Origin: Knufia peltigerae
Lineage: Eukaryota; Ascomycota; Eurotiomycetes; Chaetothyriales; Trichomeriaceae
Length of the DNA stretch: 64,000 nt
NCBI GenBank assembly: GCA_030247855.1
Contig: JAPDRN010000043.1
Coordinates: 180,625-244,624 of the forward strand
Direction of reading: 5' to 3'
Part shown: piece by piece, positions 1-10,748 of the stretch
Numbering within the stretch: the first letter of the stretch is position 1
Layout: every line of letters starts with the position of its first letter
The notes under the pieces: model-generated
What the model saw: only the letters and a program-made list of their open reading frames with translations
Told to the model about the DNA's origin: nothing
Databases searched by the model: none
Made by a program: the position numbers and the translations under genes

Positions 1-99
1 TTTTCGCAACTACCACACATCTCGACCGAGGATTCCGCTTGAGCACGTACCGTTGAAACACAGACGGGCTTGCCGTGTAGTCATTTCGCACTGTTCATT

Positions 100-941
100 A
101 TGGGAGGTATGTTTTCGGCACATCCAACAAGTTTCTCACCATCGACTGGCCCGCCAGCGATCTACTCCATTACCAAGTGCATGGGCTGACATAGAGGCTG
201 TCTAGACTTCCAGGGCATTGCTCGTACGTCCTCGCGCACGGCGGCGACATGATCGCCCCATCCTGCCTTTCGATTTGAGGACTATATCTGACGACGAACG
301 ACAGAACAATTTGTTGAATTCTACTACAAGACCTTTGACAGCGACCGCGCGCAGTTGGCTGCTCTTTACGTACGGCTCCCTCCTCACCAAAGGATGCTCA
401 AAGTATGGAAGCAAGAATTTGCAGAGGACTGACATCGGCTCATCCAGAGGAACAACTCCATGCTCACCTTCGAAAAGGAGCCATTCCAGGGAACGCAGTC
501 TATCCTTGAAAAGTTGACGGTTAGTCTTTTTCTGACCACAAAGGTCGCAACCCACTGAGGAGGAGAGCACGTGGCACTGATGATATACGCTGTTAGAATC
601 TTCCTTTTCAAAAAGTACAACACCGTGTCGACACCACAGATGCCCAACCGTCGAATGAACAGGGTGGTATTTTGGTTCTGGTCACTGGTGCACTGATGGT
701 ATGGAATTATGCCCAAACAATGAACGACTGTATACCTATCAGCAAAGAAAGAGTCCTGACTATTTGTGTTTTAGGTCGATGATCAACAGCAGCCGATGAG
801 CTACGTGCAGACGTTTAACTTGTTGCCGGATGCGGGCAGCTACTATGTGCAGAACGATGTCTTCCGACGTATGTCCCAAAGTCACAGCTGCTGTCTCATT
901 CCGATCTGACATGTTTTACAGTGGTGTATGCTGCCGGTTGA
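100..941 (+). CDS. NTF2: Nuclear transport factor 2 (NTF2), seven exons
   Basis: NTF2 carries Ran-GDP back into the nucleus through the pore. The gene is intact but split into small exons: 100-106, 206-223, 305-369, 448-519, 597-698, 775-868 and 922-941. Together they make 378 nt, or 125 aa, the usual NTF2 length. Each junction has GT..AG ends and keeps phase. The spliced protein starts MGDFQGIAQQFVEFYYKTFD and contains NNSMLTFE, LPFQKVQHRV, DAQPSNEQGGILVLVTGALMV and PMSYVQTFNLLPD, and ends NDVFRLVYAAG, all family signatures. Only seven coding nucleotides lie in the first exon (ATGGGAG), and the second encodes six codon parts, so simple ORF calling misses the gene. The identification is very secure. 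The first exon is an inference from phase and from the DF..IA..F pattern expected at the N-terminus. Confidence 0.93.
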
Positions 942-2537
942 TCGACTCGCTGGTTAGAACGACGAGAATTCAGGCCCGACAATGTGTCAAATCGACGAGC
1001 GTGGACGGTTTAAATTCATCTATGCCTGAAGGATGATACGGACTTGACGTTGTTGAGAGCCGAGAGGAGCATGATTAATAGATCGAGTGCGGATATCCTG
1101 AGACTTTTGAAGACCGATTTCAAACAGGATGCACACGCAGAGCTCTAGAGGCAGATATCCACAGCCACGGAAGTCCTACATTGTTAACTTGTGGTCTTTT
1201 GCTCTACCTTTCCAACTGGCCGACATGCATCTACGATTTCTTCGCTATTGACCTCTCTAGGTTAGACGCCTACCACCATTCCCATGTGGAATTGATGATC
1301 GTGAAAGTTCTTGGTCGCGACAAGATATATGCGAGACTTATATCGTCCTCATGATTTCGACTGCAACACAACATCGACGACTCCCTTAGATCGCCCTTCC
1401 ACCTACCCGTATCCTTTGAGTTTCCCCATATCTTCGCCTTGATTGCGGCCATGATGTCTGTCTTCGCACTGTATTCGAGAGCCTTCGTCAGCTCATGCGA
1501 AACACTCGAGTGAGGACTGAGAAATTTGCAACTCGGTATAATCACGGTGTGCTTCATCACTAGGGAATCTGCGGGATGTTGCCGAGACCGTCATACAATT
1601 GCCCAGAATGTGTAGAGGGTGAGGTCAGAAGGTTTAGCCATGATTGTAGTACATTTCCTGTGACAGAGAAATGGCGGACAAGTGGGTCGGTATAGGTACC
1701 TAGGACGTATTTCCTCGTCGGATAAGAATGGTTCTTCGCTGACAAAAAATACGTTACCTGCAAAGACGCTGGGTAGACTCAAAAGGTTAGCTGCATGAGA
1801 CCCTTTCTAGACATGATATCATCCAGGCTGTGTTGACAAGGACGTTCAATCAAAGACAATCTGAGAAGTAATCGTCTGTTTTTTTTCTGAGGCCTGAACG
1901 TCCGAGTGGCCTTATTCATTCTCATACCAGTGATGCTACGCGTGGCTTTTTGCTTCTGGGCGCCACGCGTTGGGACATTCAGGCTGCTACTATTCCGGTC
2001 AGGCTACGGAGTACATATATCTTTCAATCCCATATGCGCTCCAGCTGTAAACACGCCACTTCAACGGAAAACAATCCCTCTGCTGCACTAGTCTAGTGTG
2101 TATAAGCCATTCGAAGGACCTTTGAGGTCTTAAAAGGCTCAGTTACCAGATTTGAATCTACGCTGAGCAGGCATTTACATCGTGGTTAAGCATCGGCTCT
2201 CGGGACTTCAGGCTTAGGCTCCGACCTGGGCTTGGATTATTTAGGTGGTGAAAGCGTGTCTCGCAGCTGCCACAGCCATCACCGCCAAACTGTCATCAAC
2301 AACAGGACAGCATTTCATTAAACTAGACGGCCCCTTGGACCACAACAAGAAACTTCTATCAAACTAGTTTTCGACTATTCCTCGACGTACCTCTTCTCTC
2401 TTCTTCACGTATATCCGATCGCCAGCGACAGCAAGCAACATTTGAGCTCCCCCCGAGAAATCTTACTCTCCCGACCTCCGTTTTTATTCAGGTCGCGCAG
2501 GCCAGCCTTCACCCCAAAGTCATACCACGACGGCACA
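942..2537. other. Intergenic region NTF2-TVP18, no gene recognised
   Basis: No frame on either strand resembles a known family. A 40-codon open stretch at about 1031-1146 (+) and minus-strand frames at 1270-1560 and 1560-1782 are open but carry no recognisable domain. A minus-strand ATG followed by a GTATGA..CTAG intron-like segment near 1565-1640 could belong to a small unrecognised gene. Two ACGCGT hexamers lie at 1938-1943 and 1965-1970, and one TACGGAGTA motif at 2005-2013. The last few hundred bases are pyrimidine-rich and probably form the TVP18 promoter and leader. Confidence 0.5.
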
Positions 2538-3198
2538 ATGACTCTCGCCGAGGAATTCAGGTCGCGTAATTTCAGTGAGTATTTGAATTGTTTCTACAGA
2601 GTGCGTGCAACAAGGACTAATCGACCACTACCTAGGTATCTACGGACAATGGTAAGCAGACTACTAAACACTTCGCGCGACTCTATACAAAGGATTCGTT
2701 CAGTCGCCGGTCGTCAAAAAGGGAGGCGCTGACACAAGGTCACTATGCAGGCTTGGAGTACTATGCATCATTCTAGGCTTTGCGTTGGGTATCGCCAACA
2801 TATTTCACTTCAACGCTCTCATCGCCTTTAGTATCATCCTTCTGTATGAACTGCCTCAAGACCCCATCGGCCGATGCACTTGCTTACAATGTTCCAGGGC
2901 TTCATCATTTATCCTCATATTCATCGAAATCCCTCTCCTCCTCCGGATCTGCCCTACCTCGGCCAAGTTCGATACTTTCATCCGACGATTCACCACAAAC
3001 TACATGCGAGCAGCAATCTACGGTGTCATGTCGATTGCCCAGTGGCTCAGCCTCATAGTCGATGCAAGCAGCTTGATCGCGGCAGCTGTTGTCTTGGCTC
3101 TGGCAGGACTTTGCTATGCGTTGGCCGGATTGAAGCAGCAAGAATTCGTGGGTAGTAAGACACTTGGTGGACAAGGAGTTGCGCAGATGATTGTCTAG
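2538..3198 (+). CDS. TVP18: Golgi apparatus membrane protein TVP18
   Basis: Four exons, 2538-2574, 2636-2651, 2751-2843 and 2898-3198, give 447 nt and a 148-aa protein, the usual Tvp18 length. The product starts MTLAEEFRSRNFSIYGQWLG and has four hydrophobic segments: LCIILGFALGIANIF, ALIAFSIILL..FILIFIEIPLLLRI, a third near AAIYGVMSIAQWLSLIV, and SSLIAAAVVLALAGLCYALAG. The family motif RICPTSAKFDTFIRRFTTN and the C-terminal KTLGGQGVAQMIV are diagnostic. Tvp18 is a conserved tetraspan protein of late Golgi vesicles. All junctions have GT..AG ends with phase kept, and exon 2 is only 16 nt. Identity is secure; its precise biochemical role is unknown even in yeast. Confidence 0.93.
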
Positions 3199-4513
3199 GT
3201 GTGGACCAGATGGCATGCTATATCATTCTCCTCCCATAACATCCAAAAAGCTCTCTCGAATTATGGCTTTAGCGATGCGGCGCTGGGAACACGACACCAC
3301 TAGGAAGTGATGAGTTACGGCGTTAAGGATGATGTTTGTTATGACTACGGCTTCACGGAGCTTTCGCTTGTACCGTCAGGCAGATAATGTCCCTCCTAGA
3401 CAGGCGGATTATTGCGTTGTCTGCGAAACCGGACACCAGGCTTTACGTGCACTTTTGTCAATTACTGAGCCGAATACAAGCCTCAGTGTTCATGAGCCAC
3501 ATAATGCGGCAAAATGTTGTCGGCACTCTACAGCAGCAATTGGCAAGCCATCAGCACAATGCTCCTGGGCGTGGCGTACTAACCATCATTGCTCTGACTA
3601 TACAGGGCTCAGACACGTCCTGCGAGCGGAGTCTTTGCCTCCCTGATGCAGATGCTCATAAGTAGATTACTACTTTCTAATTCGGAATGATTGAAGGTTT
3701 TCGACGTTGGCAACAGTCACGCAGGATGGACTAAAAAATCCTACGCGTTTCTAAAATATCTTGCTTATGTTGCTGAACACACTTATGTACTCCGTAAGGA
3801 CTTGGACATACATCGGACAAGGCTTGGATCCGTATGGTTCAGTAAGCCGAATAACGACATCGTGCAAAGACATAATACCTACAATTGTAATGGCAACACG
3901 ATCGAATAAAGCAAGGGATCATCTCGACTTCAGATCAACGACCGTACTTTGATACTCGTCGTCTGTGAGACATTACAGGCCGGGATCGTCTCTGTTGTCC
4001 AGCATGCCGCAGCGCAGAAGCAGAACATTGAGAGGTGGCGAAGGACAAGTGTGGCAGAAACATTTCTATTTATCGTCCGTAGAAGCCATTCATAGCCTCA
4101 GGAGCCCTGGTAATCACCGGAGTTGTGGCTTGATGACTGGAACAGTATTGAAACCGACGGTCGACGGTTCTGGGCACTCGTATCAGGACATGGCTAATAC
4201 TCATGGAGAAGCTTCGTTGAGAGGCTGAGTCCGTCGTCTCACGCCCAAAATTCTCGCCTCAGCCCCCGGGCGCCTGATGCCTTACTAGTCTCTAAACCTG
4301 GGATCGCTATTTGCGTCGGATCCTAAGGCGGCGGCTCTCGACTGGCTGTTCTTCATATGCAGTTTTTCAGGCCGAGAAGTTGGTCGCTTTTTCCTGAAAG
4401 ACCGTGAGTTTCGAAACCTCACTTCAAAAATTGTACAAACGAAACGGCCAGGAAAATCATGACCTAGCGAGCCTTCCAGACGACAATGTCGCCCGACCAT
4501 CCTCCCTCGCGCA
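3199..4513. other. Intergenic region upstream of DUF3433 gene
   Basis: About 1.3 kb with only short overlapping frames on both strands and no recognised product. It contains one TACTCCGTA motif at 3788-3796. I see no RNA gene or repeat beyond this. Confidence 0.5.
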
Positions 4514-7500
4514 ATGGACAGCAATCAACCCCCTGTCTATCTCGATGTTCCCGTGACAGACGCTGAGCGGGCTCAGGCCAGGCGGCGACAGGACGACAGC
4601 TCCGATAGACTTTTACCAGAAGCCGTTCATCAACATCCAGAAGATTCTTCATCATGGACCCAATACAACGCACCAACACCCAGTCGATTTCCATCTATAC
4701 GGGGTGCCCCGGCGATTCGACAAATACCACCGAGTTTCTCGAAAAGGTTCGAGCCTCGTCAATACGTGCCCATTTCCCCTATTCACGAAGAAGACGAACC
4801 CGAGTCCATTCGCCTTCAGGAACCATCAATATACAACAAGTCCGACGAAGGATCTTTACTTCGACTACAACCACCGGCTCCTCCGTTATGGACTCCCATA
4901 TGGCTGAAGAAGATGACCTTGATTCTTTTCGCCATTTTCTTTGCCCTCCTGGTATTGGCCCTGGCCCTCCTTTGGCACTTCGACCGCACCAACGACGGAT
5001 TCCATGTCGCCAGCGATATGAAGCATTATGCCTGGGCTTATGCTCCTACAGTAATTGCTGTCGTCATCGTTGCAGTATGGAGGTTGGTTGATTATCACGC
5101 GAAGCTGGCGATGCCTTTCGATGCCCTTCAAGACGGCCCTATAAAAGCTTCCGAAAGCCTTTTTGTCGACTATATTTCTAAATTCCAATTGGTGGCACTG
5201 TTTGAAGCGACCAGGAATAACCATTTCGCCGTCATGGCTACAGTTGTCGGGTTTATCTTATTGAAAGTTGCTACGATGTTTTCAACAGGACTTTTAGTTC
5301 CATTGCCAACACAGGTGAAGCAGAGCAATGCTCCAATCCAAGCACGAGGCTTCAGCGCCGACTCATTCGATCCCAATACGCCTTTAACCTCGTTGTCCGT
5401 GGCTTCGCCGGTGTATGCATATTATGGAAGTAAAACACAGGGGATACCCCTTGAGAACGGCGTTGCGCTCGATTTGGCGTATGGCGCATTCACGGTGCCG
5501 TCAAACACGTCGATCGGACAGAATGCGATCATCACGGGCGACGTCCAGGCATTTATTCCGAATGTGACTTGCAGTCGACTCGATGTCAATTTGGATACTC
5601 CCGCAGTCGTCAATGACACCAACTCTGCGAACGCATTTGCATCTTCTTCAAATATATCTTTCACCATCCAAGCCGGCGATGCTTGCAGCCGAGCGTCCTC
5701 TGTCAGTGTGCCGGCTTACGACCCATATACCGAGATTGTTCCTGGACACCAGCTAACTGGTACTATGCAAGAGATATATTGTGGCACCACCGTTGGGGAC
5801 ACTTCAGACTCTCAAGGCCCTCGGGGTTTGCTGTTCACACTGACCGACATCAAATATGAACAAACTCTCTTCGATAATGCCACTCAACTTGCGGGCGGTA
5901 CCTTCACGATCGCCAGTGACGTGTCAAGAACTCTCACTAATATGACAAACGTGTTTTGCAAGCCTTCCTATACCATGACTGAAGTCAAGGTGACCAATAA
6001 AACTCAGTTGAGTGGTAGCCGCCAAGGCATATCCATTGAGTCGGGGGAGGGATCGAACAGTAGTCTGCCCAACTTCTCGAATTGGAATGCCACCAACGTC
6101 TTCCTCCAATCCGCTACATCAGCTGATGCTCTATTTGGCGACATCGTCAACGATGATAATTCTTCGAATTCTAGTGGTATCTTTACGCTCATGGCTCTTG
6201 GAGAAGGCGATCAAGATATTAGCTCGCTGTTGGATGCGGACAAGATGATCTCCGCGGCCCAGGATACCTACAAAGGGGTTTTGGCGCAGTACGCTCACCT
6301 ATCTTTGAGGGCGACCAACACTAGCAACATTGATGGAGGGTCCCTGACCAACGAGGAACGCAGACTGCGCGTCAATGATGTCTCAGTCTGGACCATGGCT
6401 TCAATTTTTGGAATCTTGGTGATCATCTGCATTGCTCTTGTGTTCATCGCTCCACGAGCAGTTGTTCCGCGCGATCCGAGCTCCATCGCTGCCATCGCTA
6501 CGATACTTACACGAAGCACTGAGCTGAACAGGCTTTTGAGGAAGCAAGGTGTTCCAAATCTCGCCAATCAGCAATCAGCCTTGTCTGGATTCGAATTTGG
6601 AACTGCCATTGCTATCACCGACTCTGGCACCACAAGTTTCAAAATCGTGGCCTCGGAGGGCGAGCCAATGCAAGCCGCAACAAAACCCAACATGGACCTC
6701 AAATGGTGGCTACCATTTACTGCTTCTTTACCAGTCTTGTTCGTTACATTGGCGCTCCCAGTGGTGTTGATCGCTGTCCTTGAGGTCGTCCAGCACTCTT
6801 CAAATAAGCACAATGGACTATATACGGTTGCAGACGACAAATGGACCGAGATATACAGCCATTACATCCCTGGTATTGTCACATTGATAGTCGCTTCTCT
6901 GGTCAACATGTTAGACTTCAATGCGGCTCTTTTTGCACCGTGGGCGAATTTAGCAAAGGGGGACGCTATCAGTCGAAAATCCGTACTCCATCATCTACTG
7001 GGACTGACACCTCCCTGGGCTTTTTTACGAGCCATCCGTACCCGTTATGTTGGTGCACTGTCGAGCATCTTGGCCGCTGGGTTGGCAAGCGTATTGACCA
7101 TTCTGGTTTCTGCGCTTTACACAGTTCAACACGTTACTGTCAACGGACCCGACATCACTCTAACCCAGCTCGACTCCTTTAGCCTGCAGTGGCCAAACAG
7201 TTTCTCTACTGACAACGGAGCTGCCGCAGTTGTGGACCTGATAATGCACCAAGATGTCAGTTATCCTCAATTCACCTACCAAGGCTTAGTCTTCCCAAAG
7301 CTGTCTCTCAACAATTCAGAAGCGTCCTCTGACTCTGCGTCTGTTGTGAGTGGGTCGTCCAGTCATATTCTTCCTGCAGTACGCGCCAACTTGCGATGCG
7401 AGATCCTACCAAATTCGTCTTTCAACGTGTCTACTGAACAGGCCGGCTCAGACAGTGCATTTGCCACCGATCAAGCTTTTGTCACCGCTACAGCATCACT

Positions 7501-9133
7501 TCCGGCCTCATGTCAGCTTGGTGGTTCCAGCGGATCCGAAAATACTGTGACGTACGAGAATAACTTTGAGCTCCCTTCTGGAGGAGGAGGCACCTACGCT
7601 GGGGCACAGTTGGATCTACTCTTCGGTTCGAATGCGTCTACGTACGGGAACTATGGAGAAAGTCGAGGACAGTACATTGGCGACAACCCCGCCGTGGGAT
7701 GCCCCAGTCTTGCCTTCACGTTCGGCCACTTCAAACTCGATAGCACAGACCAAAGCCAGGTCACCACAATGATTTGCTACCAGGAAATTCAAGCTCTGAA
7801 GGCAAATGTGACCCTCAAGGATGACTCTACCTCTATCGACCGCAACAATCCACCCACGGTTCAAAGTGGCAGTGTGTCTTTGCGCTCGAATCCGATCAGC
7901 ACCACCGGTGCAAATTCCTTCGACTTTCGCATCCAAAACAACCTCGCCCAGGAGATGACGTTGTTCAATGGCGCCAACGGCACACCAACATCCAACCCTT
8001 CTGCTACAGATACCTTTGACATTTACTTCCAGGCCGTCATTAATGGCACGAACAAGCACGACCCGGCAGCCTTGGTCGGTGCGAATAACCAAGGCGCTCT
8101 AGTTGACGCGGTCATCCAATTCTACCAGATTTACATGGCTCAAGCCATCTCCACAAACATGCGCACCTCGTCGTCGTCGTCTTCATCTTCAACCAATTCT
8201 TCTCGCCTCACTCGCAGGCAGTCGCCGACTACTACAAGCACCACCGCCACGACGGTCACAAGGTCCCGCCTAGTACAAGACAAGGACAGCAAACTGGAGC
8301 TCCAGGTCATCCTGGGCGTCATCGTTGGCCTCTGCGTGGCATCTTGGCTCACCACCAAGATGCGCCGCGTGCTACCGTGCAACCCCTGCTCTCTGGCCGG
8401 GACCATGTCCCTTTTGGCTGGCAGCGATCTATGCCACAGCGTCGACGACGGTCTGTGTGAGTGCTGCGGTAAACCACGTCGCCGATCCTTCGGGTATGAC
8501 GCGGACGACCGACCCGAAAGCATCCATGCCGCACCCGAAGACGAGGACGAGGACGAGGAGCGGCAGCAAATCATCCCCGATGGCGCCGAGTGGGTGCCAC
8601 AACCACAATTCGAGACGGCGTTTGGCGGGCGCAGATACAGCATGGGTTGGTGGCGAGAGCGGCGGGCGATCGGTAAACGGAGACGGTTCGGCGTCGACGT
8701 CGGCGTCAGAGCAGACGGCGCGGACGACCAGGATTGGGAGCTCGGGCAGCGAAGGCCCGAGGTTTCTGGGTTTGCGGATTTCATGATGCGCGGGGGTGAC
8801 CGGGACGGACGAGGCGAGTATTCGAGGTTCGGCAGCCGCGGGAGGGATCTCAGTCCCGGCCGCCCTACCACAACGGCCGCGGGGGAGAGGGACGTTATCG
8901 CTAGACCACCGCGTGCGACGACGCAGGCGAATCCAAACCCGTCATGCCCCGTTCATGGTGGTGTAAACGACGATGTTCGACCCCCTCCAGCAACAGTGGC
9001 TCCTAGAACGAGGACTCCAAATCCTTCGTGTCCTGTTCACGGTGGCGTGGGAGGAGGAGGTGGAGGAGAAGAAGCATCGGGGCCGGCGACCATCACACGC
9101 AGAGAAGGTTCTTATTTAGGTGGTGAAGCGTAG
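4514..9133 (+). CDS. DUF3433-type large fungal membrane protein (1539 aa)
   Basis: A single open frame of 1539 codons starting MDSNQPPVYLDVPVTD. The N-terminal 130 residues are polar. Predicted membrane segments lie near residues 134-155, 173-192, 238-262, 625-646, 731-757, 784-807, 846-870 and 1263-1283. This gives two copies of the module typical of DUF3433 proteins, a hydrophobic cluster followed by a large Asn/Ser/Thr-rich, N-glycosylation-rich extracytoplasmic loop (roughly 265-620 and 875-1255). A Ser/Thr run sits at about 1215-1250. The cytoplasmic tail has an acidic run, Arg-rich stretches and two copies of NPSCPVHGGV near residues 1475 and 1505. DUF3433 proteins are common in Pezizomycotina, with no established biochemical role; a cell-surface or endomembrane location is inferred from topology. 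No intron is needed. The convergent neighbour begins 450 bp downstream. Confidence 0.85.
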   Translation: MDSNQPPVYLDVPVTDAERAQARRRQDDSSDRLLPEAVHQHPEDSSSWTQYNAPTPSRFPSIRGAPAIRQIPPSFSKRFEPRQYVPISPIHEEDEPESIRLQEPSIYNKSDEGSLLRLQPPAPPLWTPIWLKKMTLILFAIFFALLVLALALLWHFDRTNDGFHVASDMKHYAWAYAPTVIAVVIVAVWRLVDYHAKLAMPFDALQDGPIKASESLFVDYISKFQLVALFEATRNNHFAVMATVVGFILLKVATMFSTGLLVPLPTQVKQSNAPIQARGFSADSFDPNTPLTSLSVASPVYAYYGSKTQGIPLENGVALDLAYGAFTVPSNTSIGQNAIITGDVQAFIPNVTCSRLDVNLDTPAVVNDTNSANAFASSSNISFTIQAGDACSRASSVSVPAYDPYTEIVPGHQLTGTMQEIYCGTTVGDTSDSQGPRGLLFTLTDIKYEQTLFDNATQLAGGTFTIASDVSRTLTNMTNVFCKPSYTMTEVKVTNKTQLSGSRQGISIESGEGSNSSLPNFSNWNATNVFLQSATSADALFGDIVNDDNSSNSSGIFTLMALGEGDQDISSLLDADKMISAAQDTYKGVLAQYAHLSLRATNTSNIDGGSLTNEERRLRVNDVSVWTMASIFGILVIICIALVFIAPRAVVPRDPSSIAAIATILTRSTELNRLLRKQGVPNLANQQSALSGFEFGTAIAITDSGTTSFKIVASEGEPMQAATKPNMDLKWWLPFTASLPVLFVTLALPVVLIAVLEVVQHSSNKHNGLYTVADDKWTEIYSHYIPGIVTLIVASLVNMLDFNAALFAPWANLAKGDAISRKSVLHHLLGLTPPWAFLRAIRTRYVGALSSILAAGLASVLTILVSALYTVQHVTVNGPDITLTQLDSFSLQWPNSFSTDNGAAAVVDLIMHQDVSYPQFTYQGLVFPKLSLNNSEASSDSASVVSGSSSHILPAVRANLRCEILPNSSFNVSTEQAGSDSAFATDQAFVTATASLPASCQLGGSSGSENTVTYENNFELPSGGGGTYAGAQLDLLFGSNASTYGNYGESRGQYIGDNPAVGCPSLAFTFGHFKLDSTDQSQVTTMICYQEIQALKANVTLKDDSTSIDRNNPPTVQSGSVSLRSNPISTTGANSFDFRIQNNLAQEMTLFNGANGTPTSNPSATDTFDIYFQAVINGTNKHDPAALVGANNQGALVDAVIQFYQIYMAQAISTNMRTSSSSSSSSTNSSRLTRRQSPTTTSTTATTVTRSRLVQDKDSKLELQVILGVIVGLCVASWLTTKMRRVLPCNPCSLAGTMSLLAGSDLCHSVDDGLCECCGKPRRRSFGYDADDRPESIHAAPEDEDEDEERQQIIPDGAEWVPQPQFETAFGGRRYSMGWWRERRAIGKRRRFGVDVGVRADGADDQDWELGQRRPEVSGFADFMMRGGDRDGRGEYSRFGSRGRDLSPGRPTTTAAGERDVIARPPRATTQANPNPSCPVHGGVNDDVRPPPATVAPRTRTPNPSCPVHGGVGGGGGGEEASGPATITRREGSYLGGEA

Positions 9134-9584
9134 GCGTTCTTGGGTATACCAACTTCGATTGATTTTCTATGGATGTCTCTACTATTCAATCTTGGATCCA
9201 TTGTACCTTGAACTCTTTCCAAGCCCGCTTTCTCACCCAGTCTTTCAAAGGCCAATGATATGATCCAGCAAATTAACCATTGTCATTGTTGCAGATGTGA
9301 AACTAGTAGGAAAAACTCCAAGATTGTGACCGATTATTCTCTTTTTGAAAAGGTCTCTTTCGATATATCTCTGGGGTGAGTGGCCTTCGAGAAGTGGAGT
9401 CCGTCTACAAGACGGACGACACAGGTGAAGTTAGGAGGGGAACATCGGATCGAATTACTCTCATACAAGTAGTCAGAAACACAGTCACACACACATACAG
9501 GCAAGACACAAATCGCTTATTTACATGTTGCAAAACTAAGCTTGATTTTTCGTTTGTCGTTGTTGCTAATCCCCAGGAAGAAGG
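9134..9584. other. Convergent intergenic spacer
   Basis: Spacer of 451 bp between the 3' ends of the DUF3433 gene (+) and the dioxygenase gene (-). AT-rich, holding the presumed 3' untranslated regions of both. No gene recognised. Confidence 0.5.
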
Positions 9585-10748
9585 TCAATACGTCGCGGCG
9601 AGTCTCATCACCAAATAATCCCCACTGTTGATGCCTTCGTATTTCTTGCCCGTCTTCTCCCACGTGCCGGGCAAGGCCTCGATGTGTTTGTCGAAATTGG
9701 GATTGCAGAAATAAGCAATGCTATACCGGGCGGGGACCATTGCGTCCTCGTCGTCCTCTTCGCCGTCTTGTGTAGTCGTCTCCTTCGGAGGAGGTTGGAT
9801 GACTCTATGGTTTGTGCTCTTGATGGTGTCGTTGCTCCACCGGGACAACAGGTCACCCGCGTTTACCACGATGGTACCCGGGATGGGCGTCGCGCGCACC
9901 CACGTGCCCCGGGGAGACTTGACCTCCAGACCACCGATGTCGTCCTGGAACAGCAGGGTGATGGAACCGTAGTCGGAGTGCTCGCCGGCGCGAACCTGGT
10001 TGGGGTTCCGCCTCCAGATGCTCTTCTTGACGGACGGGTAGTGCAGGAGGCGGAGAGTGTTGTCGCCGGCGTCGGTATAACCGTCGAAGAAACCTTCGTC
10101 GTAACCCATGCCGAGAGCGATGGCGCGCATGACTTGGATGTGCAAGTTTTTGAGCCGCAAGAAAAACCCTTGCATGTCATTCGTGAATTTCTGGCCTTCA
10201 TCGTCACCGAATCGAGATGGCCACTGGTTGGGAAAACCCGGCACTCCCTCACGCCCGATCTCGATCGACTCTTTCAGGTCCGGGTTCGACGCTCGCAGCC
10301 GGGCAATTTCTTCAGGATCGGCGGATTGAGTCACCTTTTCACGACCCCAGGCCACGTAGCCCCTGTTGGAGTCCGGTGTGGTCCATTGCAACTCGTCCTT
10401 TTGTGACTGTGGCCTCTGGAAGAATCTGGCCGACTCGTCAAACGCCCGTGAGATGTCGTCGGGGGAAATGCCGTGGTGGTGTAGGTACAAAAACCCGGAA
10501 GATTGGAAGGCTTGGACAATCTGGTCCGCCACTTGTTTTTTGCTCGTCGGGTCGCCATTCAGGAAAGCCCCGAAATCAATCAACTAAAAGCTCGCACACA
10601 AGTGAAATGTTAGAATCTTCTGTGTAGATCGTCCTGTCTTTGATATATATTCGCTTGTCGATCGACTCGAGAGAAACAGAAATCTTACCGGCATAACCAG
10701 ATCATCTTGCTCCACGCCCTTTTGAACCGTGGTCCCTAGTGATCCCAT
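9585..10748 (-). CDS. Fe(II)/2-oxoglutarate dioxygenase, thymine-7-hydroxylase-like
   Basis: Two exons, 10748-10689 and 10583-9585, encode 352 aa starting MGSLGTTVQKGVEQDDLVMP. The intron (GTAAG..TTTTAG) joins VMP to LIDFGAFLNG, the start of the DIOX_N domain of isopenicillin-N-synthase-like enzymes. The jelly-roll core holds the iron ligands His222, Asp224 (EHSDYGS) and His279 (STNHRV), and Arg306 and Ser308 (ARYS) for 2-oxoglutarate. Segments such as NRGYVAWGREKVT, NPDLKESIEIGREGVPG and DAGDNTLRLLHYP resemble fungal thymine dioxygenases, which oxidise thymine stepwise to 5-carboxyuracil. That assignment rests on remembered similarity plus the divergent neighbour, which looks like the next enzyme. 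An alternative is a secondary-metabolism oxygenase of the same superfamily. The oxygenase class is secure, the substrate less so. Confidence 0.82.

Noticed and set aside
1031..1260. Possible pseudogene or exon downstream of NTF2 with open plus-strand segments
   Set aside because: The segments are short, in different frames with stops between them, and match no family.
2100..2180. Possible tRNA-like B-box (GATTCAAATCT on the minus strand)
   Set aside because: No cloverleaf with matching acceptor and T stems could be drawn.
8140..8871. 243-codon minus-strand frame
   Set aside because: Antisense to the low-complexity Ser/Arg/Asp-rich tail of the DUF3433 gene.
9684..10406. 240-codon plus-strand frame
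   Set aside because: Antisense to the conserved core of the dioxygenase, including its iron ligands.
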